NCBI GenBank assembly: GCA_014193395.1
Contig: BJHT01000016.1
Coordinates: 1 to 48,620 of the forward strand
Length of the DNA stretch: 48,620 nucleotides
Direction of reading: 5' to 3'
DNA from: Verrucomicrobiota bacterium
Lineage (GTDB): Bacteria; Verrucomicrobiota; Verrucomicrobiia; Limisphaerales; BJHT01
In this document: positions 19,211 through 25,847 of the stretch, piece after piece
How the letters are laid out: each line of letters starts with the position of its first letter
Numbering within the stretch: the first letter of the stretch is position 1
Notes under the pieces: model-generated
What the model saw: the letters and a program-made list of their open reading frames with translations, nothing else
Told to the model about the DNA's origin: nothing
Database searches by the model: none
Made by a program: the position numbers and the translations under genes

Positions 19211-19949
19211 ACGCCTCGTAAAATCGTATCGCGCCACGCGCGTGCTGCACGGCATCGACCACGCGCAGGCGCGCGGCGAGACGGTCGTGCTCATCGGCCC
19301 GAGCGGCTGCGGCAAGAGCACGTTCCTACGCTGCCTGAACCAGCTCGAGCTGGCCGACTCGGGGCGCATCACCATCGGCGATCTCACGGTCGAGGGCGGG
19401 CACGCACCGCGCACGCGCGAGGAGCGCGAACGGCAGGGGATGTTGCGGCGGCGCGTCGGGATGGTGTTCCAGCAGTTCAACCTCTTCCCGCATCTCACCG
19501 TGCTGCAAAACGTGACGGCCGCGCCGACCATCGTGAAGGGTACGAGCCGCGCCGAGGCCGAGGCGGCCGCGCGCGAACTGCTCGCGAAGGTCGGCCTTGC
19601 GGACAAGGCGGGCGCGCATCCCGGTCAGCTCTCGGGCGGCCAGCAGCAGCGCGTCGCCATTGCGCGCGCGCTGGCGATGCAGCCCGAGGTGATGCTCTTC
19701 GACGAGCCGACCAGCGCGCTCGATCCCGAGTTGCGCGACGAGGTGCTCGGCGTGATGCGCCGGCTTGCCGAGGAGGGCATGACGATGATCGTCGTGACGC
19801 ACGAGATGCAGTTCGCGCGCGACGTGGCGGACCGCGTGGTGTTCTTCGACCGCGGCCTGGTGGCCGAGGCGGGGCCGCCGGAGCAGCTCTTTGGCGCGCC
19901 GCAGAATGAGCGGACGCGGGAGTTTTTGCGGAAGACGACGACGCGGTGA
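19197..19949 (+). CDS. Amino-acid ABC transporter ATP-binding protein
   Basis: 250 residues. Walker [10 protein letters not shown] (about 32-40), Q-loop in [20 protein letters not shown] signature LSGGQQQR, Walker [15 protein letters not shown] and switch His in [16 protein letters not shown] are all intact. It is closest to the GlnQ/HisP type that drives polar amino-acid uptake. The gene starts inside the end of the fused receptor-permease gene, giving coupled translation and a two-gene importer. The protein presumably works as a homodimer on a dimer of the fused permease. Confidence 0.95.
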   Translation: MIAVERLVKSYRATRVLHGIDHAQARGETVVLIGPSGCGKSTFLRCLNQLELADSGRITIGDLTVEGGHAPRTREERERQGMLRRRVGMVFQQFNLFPHLTVLQNVTAAPTIVKGTSRAEAEAAARELLAKVGLADKAGAHPGQLSGGQQQRVAIARALAMQPEVMLFDEPTSALDPELRDEVLGVMRRLAEEGMTMIVVTHEMQFARDVADRVVFFDRGLVAEAGPPEQLFGAPQNERTREFLRKTTTR

Positions 19950-19957
19950 GGGGGGCG

Positions 19958-20073
19958 GCGGAGTGCGCCCGTCCTCGGGCGCAGCAAGGTGGAGCGGGCC
20001 GGGGCGACCGAGTTAGATCAGGCGCGTTCGTGGGTGCGGACGTCGCTGCGGCCGGGGACGGCCGCACTCCGGG
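19958..20073. repeat. Paired CGGAGTGCG palindromes, copy 1
   Basis: Left arm CGGAGTGCGCCCGTCC (from 19958) and right arm ending GGACGGCCGCACTCCG (to about 20072) form a 26-bp imperfect inverted repeat; each arm is itself a hairpin (CGCCCG/CGGGCG and GCGGCCG/CGGCCGC). The right arm, with GTGCGGACGTCGCTGCGGCC upstream of it (20034-20073), recurs with one difference at 46028-46066. Confidence 0.75.
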
Positions 20074-20133
20074 TTGGGTCGCGTTCGTTCGGAATCTCGG
20101 GTGTGCGCCGGACCGGGACCGCATTTACGCCCT

Positions 20134-20181
20134 GAAACAAAACTCCCGCGCCACCGGGTGAATTCGGCGGCGCGGGAGGTG
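20134..20181 (-). terminator. Rho-independent terminator for htpX
   Basis: Read on the minus strand, a stem with arms CTCCCGCGCC/GGCGCGGGAG is followed by TTTTGTTT (plus-strand AAACAAAA, 20136-20143). It lies 25 bp beyond the htpX stop codon, as expected for a terminator. Confidence 0.8.
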
Positions 20182-20205
20182 GACGACGAAACGGCGGCGT
20201 GCGCC

Positions 20206-21105
20206 TCACGCCTGCGCTTGCAGCGCGGCGATGCGGGCTTCGAGCGGGGGATGGGAGGCGAACAGGAGCGACATGATTCCCTCGGTCGGATGATTGATCT
20301 TGAAGGCGCTCACGGACTGCGCGCGGTCGTCGAGCACGCCGCCGCCGTGCATGATTTGCTGGAGCCGCTGGAGCGCGGAGATCATGGCATCCTTGCCTTC
20401 GAGCTGCGCGGCCATGGCGTCGGCGCGGAACTCGCGGTGCCGCGAGTAGGCCATCACGATCATGCTGGCGAAGATGCCGAGGACGAGCTGCGCGACGAGC
20501 GAGCCGATGTAATAACCCCAGCCGGGGCCGCTGCGGCGCTCGTCATTGCCGCGCATGGCCTGGTCGATGGCGTAGCCGATGATTTTCGAGAAGAACACGA
20601 CGAAGGTGTTCAGCACGCCCTGGAGGAGCGTCATCGTGACCATGTCGCCGTTGGCGATGTGGGCCATCTCGTGCGCGAGCACGCCTTCGATCTGGCGGAG
20701 GTTCATGTTGTGGATCAGGCCGGAGCTGACGGCGACCAACGCGTTGTTGCGCGTCGGTCCGGTGGCGAAGGCGTTGACCTCCTCGCTCTCATACACGCCG
20801 ACTTCGGGCATCGCGACGCCGGCCTTCTTGGAGAGTTCGCGCACTTTGTCCACGAGCCATTGCTCGGGCTGGTTGGCGGGTTGGTCGATGACGTGGATGC
20901 TGTAGGCAAATTTCGCGACCCACTTGGAAATGAGGAGCGAGAAGATGCTGCCGGTGAAGCCGACGATGGCGGAGTAGGCCAGCAGTTTCGGCAAATCCAG
21001 GCCGGTGCGGGTCAGGAAGCGGTCCACGCCGAACGCGCTGCCGATGATCGAGATCAGCAGCATGACCGCGAGGTTGGTGGCGACGAACAAGAGTATGCGT
21101 TTCAT
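20206..21105 (-). CDS. htpX: HtpX-like M48 family membrane zinc metalloprotease
   Basis: 299 residues with the family layout: two N-terminal spans (about 4-24 and 38-60), zinc motif H145-E-M-A-H149, two further spans around 160-215, and a third zinc ligand in HREFRADAMAA (about residue 226). HtpX degrades misfolded inner-membrane proteins with its active site on the cytoplasmic side. The ATG at 21105 is preceded by the AT-rich stretch TAATAATCTAATTT, a likely promoter region. It is a single-gene transcript ending at a clear terminator. All catalytic residues are present. Confidence 0.96.
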   Translation of the reverse strand: MKRILLFVATNLAVMLLISIIGSAFGVDRFLTRTGLDLPKLLAYSAIVGFTGSIFSLLISKWVAKFAYSIHVIDQPANQPEQWLVDKVRELSKKAGVAMPEVGVYESEEVNAFATGPTRNNALVAVSSGLIHNMNLRQIEGVLAHEMAHIANGDMVTMTLLQGVLNTFVVFFSKIIGYAIDQAMRGNDERRSGPGWGYYIGSLVAQLVLGIFASMIVMAYSRHREFRADAMAAQLEGKDAMISALQRLQQIMHGGGVLDDRAQSVSAFKINHPTEGIMSLLFASHPPLEARIAALQAQA

Positions 21106-21173
21106 AAATTAGATTATTACTTTCCGAGCGCCGGAATTTATGGAGATGCGGCCGGTTGTCCAGAGCGCGGTGC

Positions 21174-21290
21174 GTAGCCGCCGACGTGAGGAGGCGGAGG
21201 GCGGGTCGTGCAGCCGATTCCGATTGCCACGCTACGGTTCGGCGCGCGTGTTTGCGTGCGGTTCGTCCGCCTCCTCACGTCGGCGGCTAC
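21174..21290. repeat. Inverted repeat with GTAG...GACGTGAGGAG arms
   Basis: A perfect 25-bp inverted repeat: left arm starts GTAGCCGCCGACGTGAGGAG (21174-21198) and its complement is at 21266-21290, with a 67-bp loop. The core GACGTGAGGAG is shared with the elements at 25709 and 31943 (GTAGGAGACGACGTGAGGAG). Half copies of the right arm are at 25814-25840 and 41133-41161. Confidence 0.85.
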
Positions 21291-21336
21291 AGCGGTCCGT
21301 CGAACGCGTCCTGGCCGGCAGGAATCTCAACCGCAG

Positions 21337-21427
21337 TTTCCGAAACGGATTTGGCAAAGGAATGGAGGCAAAGGAATGAAGACAAAAAGTCTCCCCGTCC
21401 CCATTCCTTTGCCTCCATTCCTTTGCC
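21337..21427 (+). repeat. GGCAAAGGAATGG hairpin element, copy 1
   Basis: Two tandem GGCAAAGGAATGG-type units (21353-21378) are followed after a 23-nt loop by their exact complement (21402-21427), giving a 26-bp perfect stem. The whole 75-bp block occurs again in the opposite orientation at 40954-41028 with a single base difference in the loop. Weaker similarity continues about 15 bp outward on the TTTCCGAAACGGATTT side. Confidence 0.92.
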
Positions 21428-21524
21428 TACAACTCCGTTGCTCACGCCGCACAACGGGCACGATGCCCCTATGCAGCGCCCCGGGGACGCGGCGGAGCGA
21501 GCCGGGACCGGTCCCGAGTTTCTT

Positions 21525-21627
21525 CCCCCTCTGCGTTTCTTCCCATCTCTGCGGTGTTTTGATGGGCGTTGATGAGAGACGGGACCCGAACAGAACACCG
21601 CAGAGATCGGAAGAAACGCAGAGGGGG
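21525..21627. repeat. 34-bp inverted repeat with CTCTGCGGTGTT arms
   Basis: Left arm 21525-21558 and right arm 21594-21627 are complementary at 33 of 34 positions (one C/C-type mismatch), around a 35-bp loop. The arms contain CTCTGCGTTTCTTCC and ATCTCTGCGGTGTT. No gene overlaps it. With the two elements before it, it fills the htpX-to-desulfurase intergenic region. Confidence 0.85.
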
Positions 21628-21770
21628 ACGGCGGGATTGGGTGCCACCGGCTTGACCGTAGTTCTCGCGCCCGGGCGGGCGCGCTCCGGTCGCGTTCGGG
21701 AGCGGCGTTTGACTCACTTCGCGCCGCCCCTATGCTCGCCGTCCGTGCGCGGGCACGGAGCCATCCGGAA

Positions 21771-23009
21771 ATGAAACGGCAAATCTATCTCGATCATCAG
21801 GCGGCCACGCCGGTTTTGCCGGAGGCGCTGGAGGCGATGCTGCCGTTTTTCCGCACGGACTTTGGCAACCCCGCGTCGCTGCATCATCTCGGACTGAACG
21901 CGCGCGACGCGCTGGCGCGGGCGCGCGAGCAGTTCGCGGCGCTGCTGAATGCGGAGCTGCCGGAGGAAATTATCTTCACCTCGGGCGGCACGGAGGCGGT
22001 GAATCTCGCCATCAAGGGCGGTGCGCTCGCCAACGAACGGCACGGCAAACACATCGTCGTCAGCGACATCGAGCATCCGGCGGTGCTCAATTCCGTCGCG
22101 GCGCTGGCCGCGCAGGGCTTCACCTGCACGCGGGTCAAGGTCGATGCCACCGGCTGGGTCGATCCCGCGGCGGTGCGCGCGGCACTGACGGATGAGACCA
22201 TCCTCGTCGCGGTGCATCACGCGAACCACGACCTCGGCACGGTCGAGCCGATTGCGGAAATCGCGGAGCTCACGGCGGAACGCGGCGTGCCGCTGTTCGT
22301 CGATGCCGTGGCCAGCGCGGGATGGTTGGAGCTGGATGTGCGGGCGCTCGGGATTTCGCTGCTCGCGCTGTCGCCGCAGCGGTTTTACGGACCGAAAGGC
22401 GTCGGCGTGCTCTATCGCAATCAGCGCACGCGGCTCGCCGGCATTCAGCACGGCGGCCGGCAGGAAGACGGTCGCCGCGCGGGCACGGAGAATGTGCCCG
22501 CCATCGTTGGCGCAGGCGTGGCGGCGGAGGTCGCACGGCGCGAACTACCGGAGCGCCAGGCGCACACGGCGATGTTGCAGCGGCGGCTGTGGGAGCAGAT
22601 TCGCGAGCGCATTCCCTACGTGTGCCTGAACGGTCCCGAGCCGGGGCCGCGCCGCAATCCGGTGAATCTCAACGTGAGCTTCGAGTTCACCGAGGGCGAA
22701 GGTTTGGCGCTGCTGCTCGACACGCTCGGCGTGGCCGTGGCGAGCGGTCCGAGCTGCGTGAGCCGCGCGGAAAAGGTGCCGCCGGTGCTGGCGGCCATTG
22801 GCCTTGACCCTTCGCTGGCACAGGGCAACATCCTGCTCTCGCCCGGCCGGGACAACACGGCGGCCGATGTCGATGATGCCGTGGTGCTCCTCGAACAGGC
22901 CGTCCGGCGGCTGCGCGGCATGTCGCCGTTGTGGGATGAATTTCAGCGCGGGCTGGTGGATTCAGTGCTCTGTCCGCGCGCCCGCGGCGCGGGGCCGGCG
23001 ACGACGTGA
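21771..23009 (+). CDS. Cysteine desulfurase-like protein lacking the PLP lysine
   Basis: 412 residues from ATG 21771 (MKRQIYLDHQAATPVLPEAL, the normal family N-terminus; an upstream ATG adds 13 Arg-rich residues). It follows NifS/IscS throughout: SGGTEAVNLAI, EHPAVLN (H102), FVDAV (D178) and the catalytic-cysteine loop SGPSCVSRA (C329). However, the segment that is normally SxHK-x-YGPKG reads SPQRFYGPKG. R204 therefore replaces the Schiff-base lysine, and the usual PLP-contacting Gln three residues after the Asp is Ala181. Normal desulfurase chemistry (sulfur transfer from cysteine to IscU-like scaffolds) is thus doubtful. It is followed directly by an Mrp ATPase gene, which suggests a role in Fe-S metabolism. 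It could instead be a non-PLP or regulatory paralogue. Confidence 0.88.
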   Translation: MKRQIYLDHQAATPVLPEALEAMLPFFRTDFGNPASLHHLGLNARDALARAREQFAALLNAELPEEIIFTSGGTEAVNLAIKGGALANERHGKHIVVSDIEHPAVLNSVAALAAQGFTCTRVKVDATGWVDPAAVRAALTDETILVAVHHANHDLGTVEPIAEIAELTAERGVPLFVDAVASAGWLELDVRALGISLLALSPQRFYGPKGVGVLYRNQRTRLAGIQHGGRQEDGRRAGTENVPAIVGAGVAAEVARRELPERQAHTAMLQRRLWEQIRERIPYVCLNGPEPGPRRNPVNLNVSFEFTEGEGLALLLDTLGVAVASGPSCVSRAEKVPPVLAAIGLDPSLAQGNILLSPGRDNTAADVDDAVVLLEQAVRRLRGMSPLWDEFQRGLVDSVLCPRARGAGPATT

Positions 23010-23056
23010 GCTTCCCCCGCTGCGCTCAATCGGAAACAACCTCGGGATTTTACAGC

Positions 23057-24106
23057 ATGAACGAAGAGACCATTTTGAACGCCCTCAAGGCCGTGAAATA
23101 TCCCGGCTACTCGCGCGACATCGTGTCGTTCGGGCTGGTGAAAAAAATCGCCGTGGGCAACGGCGCGGTGAGCGTCGCGATCCAGATGACCTCGCCGAGC
23201 GCCGAGGCGGCGGCGTTGATCAAGGCCGACTGCGAACGCGTGGTGAAGGCGCTGCCCAGTGTGACCGCGGCGGTGATCGAGGTTCACCGCCCCGTCGGCG
23301 CCACCACCGCCGCCGCCGCTCCCGCGCAGGGAGCACTGGGCAATCAGATCCGCGTCCCCGGCATCCGCCGCGTCATCGCCATCGCCAGCGGCAAGGGCGG
23401 CGTCGGCAAATCCACCGTCTCCGTGAACCTCGCCTGCGCGCTGGCGAATCTCGGCGCGGAGGTCGGCTTGCTCGATTGCGACATCTACGGCCCGAGCATT
23501 CCGCTGATGATGGGCATCCACCAGCGCCCGCATGTGAGCGAAGCCGAGAAGCTCATTCCGCCCATGAACCACGGCGTGAAACTCATGAGCATGGGCTTCC
23601 TCCTCGACGGCGATCAGCCCGTCATCTGGCGCGGGCCGATGATTCAGAAAACGATCCAGCAGTTCGTGAATCAGGTCGAATGGGGCCAGCTCGATTATCT
23701 GCTCGTCGATCTGCCGCCGGGCACGGGCGACGCGCAGTTGTCGCTCTGCCAGACCGTCGCGCTTGATGGCGGCGTGATCGTCACCACGCCGCAGGAAGCC
23801 TCGCTTGGCGTGGTGCGCAAGGGCATCGCGATGTTCGAGAAGGTCAACGTCCCGATCCTCGGCATCGTCGAGAACATGAGCTACTTCACGACGCCGCAGG
23901 GCGAGCGCATCGAAATCTTCGGTCACGGCGGCGGCCGCGCCGAATGTGAGCGGCGCAAAATCACGTTCCTCGGCGAAATCCCGCTCTTCACCGAAATCCG
24001 GCTCGGTGGCGACGCGGGCAAACCCGTCGCCGCTGCGGCCCCGGCCGGCGCGCCTGGCAAGGCGTTCATCAGCGTCGCGGAGGAATTGCGGAAGAAAGTG
24101 GGATAA
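23057..24106 (+). CDS. Mrp/NBP35 family P-loop ATPase with MIP18 (DUF59) domain
   Basis: 349 residues from ATG 23057; a GTG at 23006 overlapping the previous stop is an alternative start. Residues ~1-75 are the MIP18/DUF59 domain, and ~100-349 the deviant-Walker ATPase with GKGGVGKST (about 113-121), LLDCDIYGPSIPLMMG, and LLVDLPPGTGDAQLS. Mrp/ApbC proteins carry and transfer [4Fe-4S] clusters. The cluster-binding CPxC usually found after NMSYF is replaced by TTPQGE, a variant also expected in some other lineages, so cluster binding must differ. The gene is 47 bp downstream of the desulfurase-like gene and probably co-transcribed. Confidence 0.92.
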   Translation: MNEETILNALKAVKYPGYSRDIVSFGLVKKIAVGNGAVSVAIQMTSPSAEAAALIKADCERVVKALPSVTAAVIEVHRPVGATTAAAAPAQGALGNQIRVPGIRRVIAIASGKGGVGKSTVSVNLACALANLGAEVGLLDCDIYGPSIPLMMGIHQRPHVSEAEKLIPPMNHGVKLMSMGFLLDGDQPVIWRGPMIQKTIQQFVNQVEWGQLDYLLVDLPPGTGDAQLSLCQTVALDGGVIVTTPQEASLGVVRKGIAMFEKVNVPILGIVENMSYFTTPQGERIEIFGHGGGRAECERRKITFLGEIPLFTEIRLGGDAGKPVAAAAPAGAPGKAFISVAEELRKKVG

Positions 24107-24600
24107 GCCGGCGACGGCGATACCGCAGCGTCGGGCGCGCGGCGTTCACGCCGCTTCAGCGTACGCCTGTCGCAGCGCGTTCGCATCTGCCCGCCGCGAC
24201 CTGCTCGTGAGACGGTCGGCAGCAGCAGGGTGTGAATGGTCGGGGAGCGCCGGTTCAAGGTTGCCGTGGGCTTCGACCCACGGTTGCCGATGAAGGAGAG
24301 CCGCAATGGGAGGAGCGCGAGTGTGGAGGGCGGGGACTTGGCATCGCTCTATCGAGGCGACTTGCCGCCGTCAAACTGCGGGACGCGTGAAGCTGGGATG
24401 GGGCGGTCACGGCTCGCGCCAGCGCCAGCACGCCCGTGTAGTCGGCACCTTTCGGAAGTTCGACGGCAACCAGTCGCCTGCGCAAAAGCGGTGCCGAGGC
24501 CGTGCCGGGGGGGGGCAGAAATAGTGTTTTCATTTCGGGAGCGGCTCCTAAGCTTCGCGGCTGGTTGTGCGGTTTCGTTAAATCTTAAAGCTGAAAAATT
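24107..24600. other. 494-bp intergenic region upstream of fba
   Basis: No convincing gene. It contains the small palindrome GCGGCGTTCACGCCGC (24141-24156), a CCGTGGG...CCCACGG hairpin (24264-24283), and a run of nine G (24507-24515). On the minus strand from 24533 a short frame (LRRRLVAVELPKGADYTG) looks protein-like but passes through the G/C run and then becomes Ser/Pro/Arg-rich; it may be a decayed gene fragment. The last 60 bp are AT-rich and probably hold the fba promoter. Confidence 0.5.
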
Positions 24601-25566
24601 ATGCCTCTGACACATACCCGTGAATTATTTTCCAAGGCCTTGAAGGGTAAATACGCCCTGGGCGCGTTCAACGTGAACAACATGGAGCTGCTCCAGGCCA
24701 TCGTGGAGGCGTGCGAGGAGGAAAAGGCTCCGGTGATGCTTCAGATTTCCAAGGGCGCGCGCCAGTACGCGAACCCGGTGTATTTGAAGAAACTGATCGA
24801 GGCGGCGGTGAGCGTCACGACGATCCCGATCGCGGTGCATCTGGACCACGGGGATTCGTTCGAGCTGTGCAAGGAGTGCATCGACGAGGGGTTCACGAGC
24901 GTGATGATTGATGCGAGCCACGAGACGTTTGAGAAGAACGTCGAGGTGTGCCGCAAGGTCGTGGACTACGCGCACAAGCATAACTGCGTGGTCGAGGGCG
25001 AGCTGGGGATGCTCGTGGGCGCGCAGCACGACGACGGCGAGGAGGGCGGCGGGTATTCCAAGGGCGGCTGTTACACGCATCCGGACGAGGCGGTGGATTT
25101 TGTGCGGAAGTCGGGCGTGGATTCGCTGGCGGTGGCGATCGGGAATTCGCACGGGGCGTACAAGTTCAAGGGCGAGCAGCATCTGGATTTGGAACGGCTC
25201 AAGGCGATCAAGAAGGCGTTGCTCGAGGCGGGGCTCGGGGATTATCCGCTGGTGCTGCACGGAGCCTCGAGCGTGCCGAAGGATCTGGCGCAGGAGATCA
25301 ACAAATACGGCGGCAAGATGGGCGAGGACACGGCGGGCGTGCCGGAAGCGGACATCGAGATCGCGCGGCGTGTGGGTTGCACGAAGGTGAACATCGACAC
25401 CGATCTGCGCATGGCGATGACGGCGGCGATTCGCAAGGTGCTGATGGAGAATCCGAAGGAGTTCGATCCGCGCAAGTATCTGGCGCCGGCGCGGACGAAG
25501 GTGAAGGAGCTGGTGCGGCACAAGCTGCGCAATGTGCTGTGCTGCGCGGGGCACGCGTTCGACTGA
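24601..25566 (+). CDS. fba: Fructose-bisphosphate aldolase, class II
   Basis: 321 residues, the zinc-dependent class II enzyme of glycolysis and gluconeogenesis that splits fructose-1,6-bisphosphate. Visible are GAFNVNNMEL near the N-terminus, the HLDHG zinc/proton-relay motif (H80, D82, H83), DASH around 103-106, VEGELGMLVG, the GxSHGAYK loop (GNSHGAYKFKG), VLHGASS and VNIDTDLR. All expected metal and phosphate-binding segments are present and the length is normal. It is a monocistronic gene with an AT-rich leader (TTCGTTAAATCTTAAAGCTG) and its own terminator. Confidence 0.97.
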   Translation: MPLTHTRELFSKALKGKYALGAFNVNNMELLQAIVEACEEEKAPVMLQISKGARQYANPVYLKKLIEAAVSVTTIPIAVHLDHGDSFELCKECIDEGFTSVMIDASHETFEKNVEVCRKVVDYAHKHNCVVEGELGMLVGAQHDDGEEGGGYSKGGCYTHPDEAVDFVRKSGVDSLAVAIGNSHGAYKFKGEQHLDLERLKAIKKALLEAGLGDYPLVLHGASSVPKDLAQEINKYGGKMGEDTAGVPEADIEIARRVGCTKVNIDTDLRMAMTAAIRKVLMENPKEFDPRKYLAPARTKVKELVRHKLRNVLCCAGHAFD

Positions 25567-25594
25567 GCGTGGCGCGCGGGTCGCGGGATTTTGG

Positions 25595-25631
25595 GAGCCG
25601 ATCGGCAGGGGCCGGTCGGCTCTATTTTTTT
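25595..25631 (+). terminator. Rho-independent terminator of fba
   Basis: The stem GAGCCGATCGGC / GCCGGTCGGCTC (12 bp with one G-U pair) is followed by TATTTTTTT. It starts 28 bp after the fba stop. Confidence 0.88.
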
Positions 25632-25708
25632 GGGGGAGGTCAGCGCGCGCGGCGTGCTGCTGCAATCGAGGCGGTAATCCTTGGTGGGGGCGCGTGCGCC
25701 TCCAGTTC

Positions 25709-25804
25709 TTGTAGGAGACGACGTGAGGAGTTTCTGACTTTTTCTGCGGGAGGAGCGGGATTGGACAAAAGAAGGTTAGAGACTCCTAACGTCGTCTCCT
25801 ACAA
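25709..25804 (+). repeat. GTAGGAGACGACGTGAGGAG element, full copy
   Basis: A ~96-bp element. The left arm TTGTAGGAGACGACGTGAGG is complementary (22 of 25) to the right arm ending ACGTCGTCTCCTACAA. The loop contains CTGCGGGAGGAGCGGGATTG and AAGAAGGTTAGAG. Other copies are at 31943-32038 (full) and 42369-42442 (left arm lost). Confidence 0.85.
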
Positions 25805-25813
25805 CGAGCGGAT

Positions 25814-25840
25814 GGTCCGCCTCCTCGCGTCGGCGGCCAC
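25814..25840 (+). repeat. Half copy of GTCCGCCTCCTCACGTCGGCGGCTAC arm
   Basis: The 27-bp segment beginning GGTCCGCCTCCTCGCGTCGG matches the right arm of the inverted repeat at 21174-21290 with two changes. It lies 10 bp from the full element at 25709-25804 and 8 bp from the stop codon of the TPR-like gene. No left arm is present. Confidence 0.65.
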
Positions 25841-25847
25841 GCGACGA

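Noticed and set aside
21140-21774. Several 80-190-codon frames between htpX and the desulfurase-like gene
   Set aside because: They translate inverted repeats and give mirrored nonsense on both strands.
25709-25804. Dispersed inverted repeats as a CRISPR array
   Set aside because: Copies are single, kilobases apart, with no regular spacers, and no cas genes are present.
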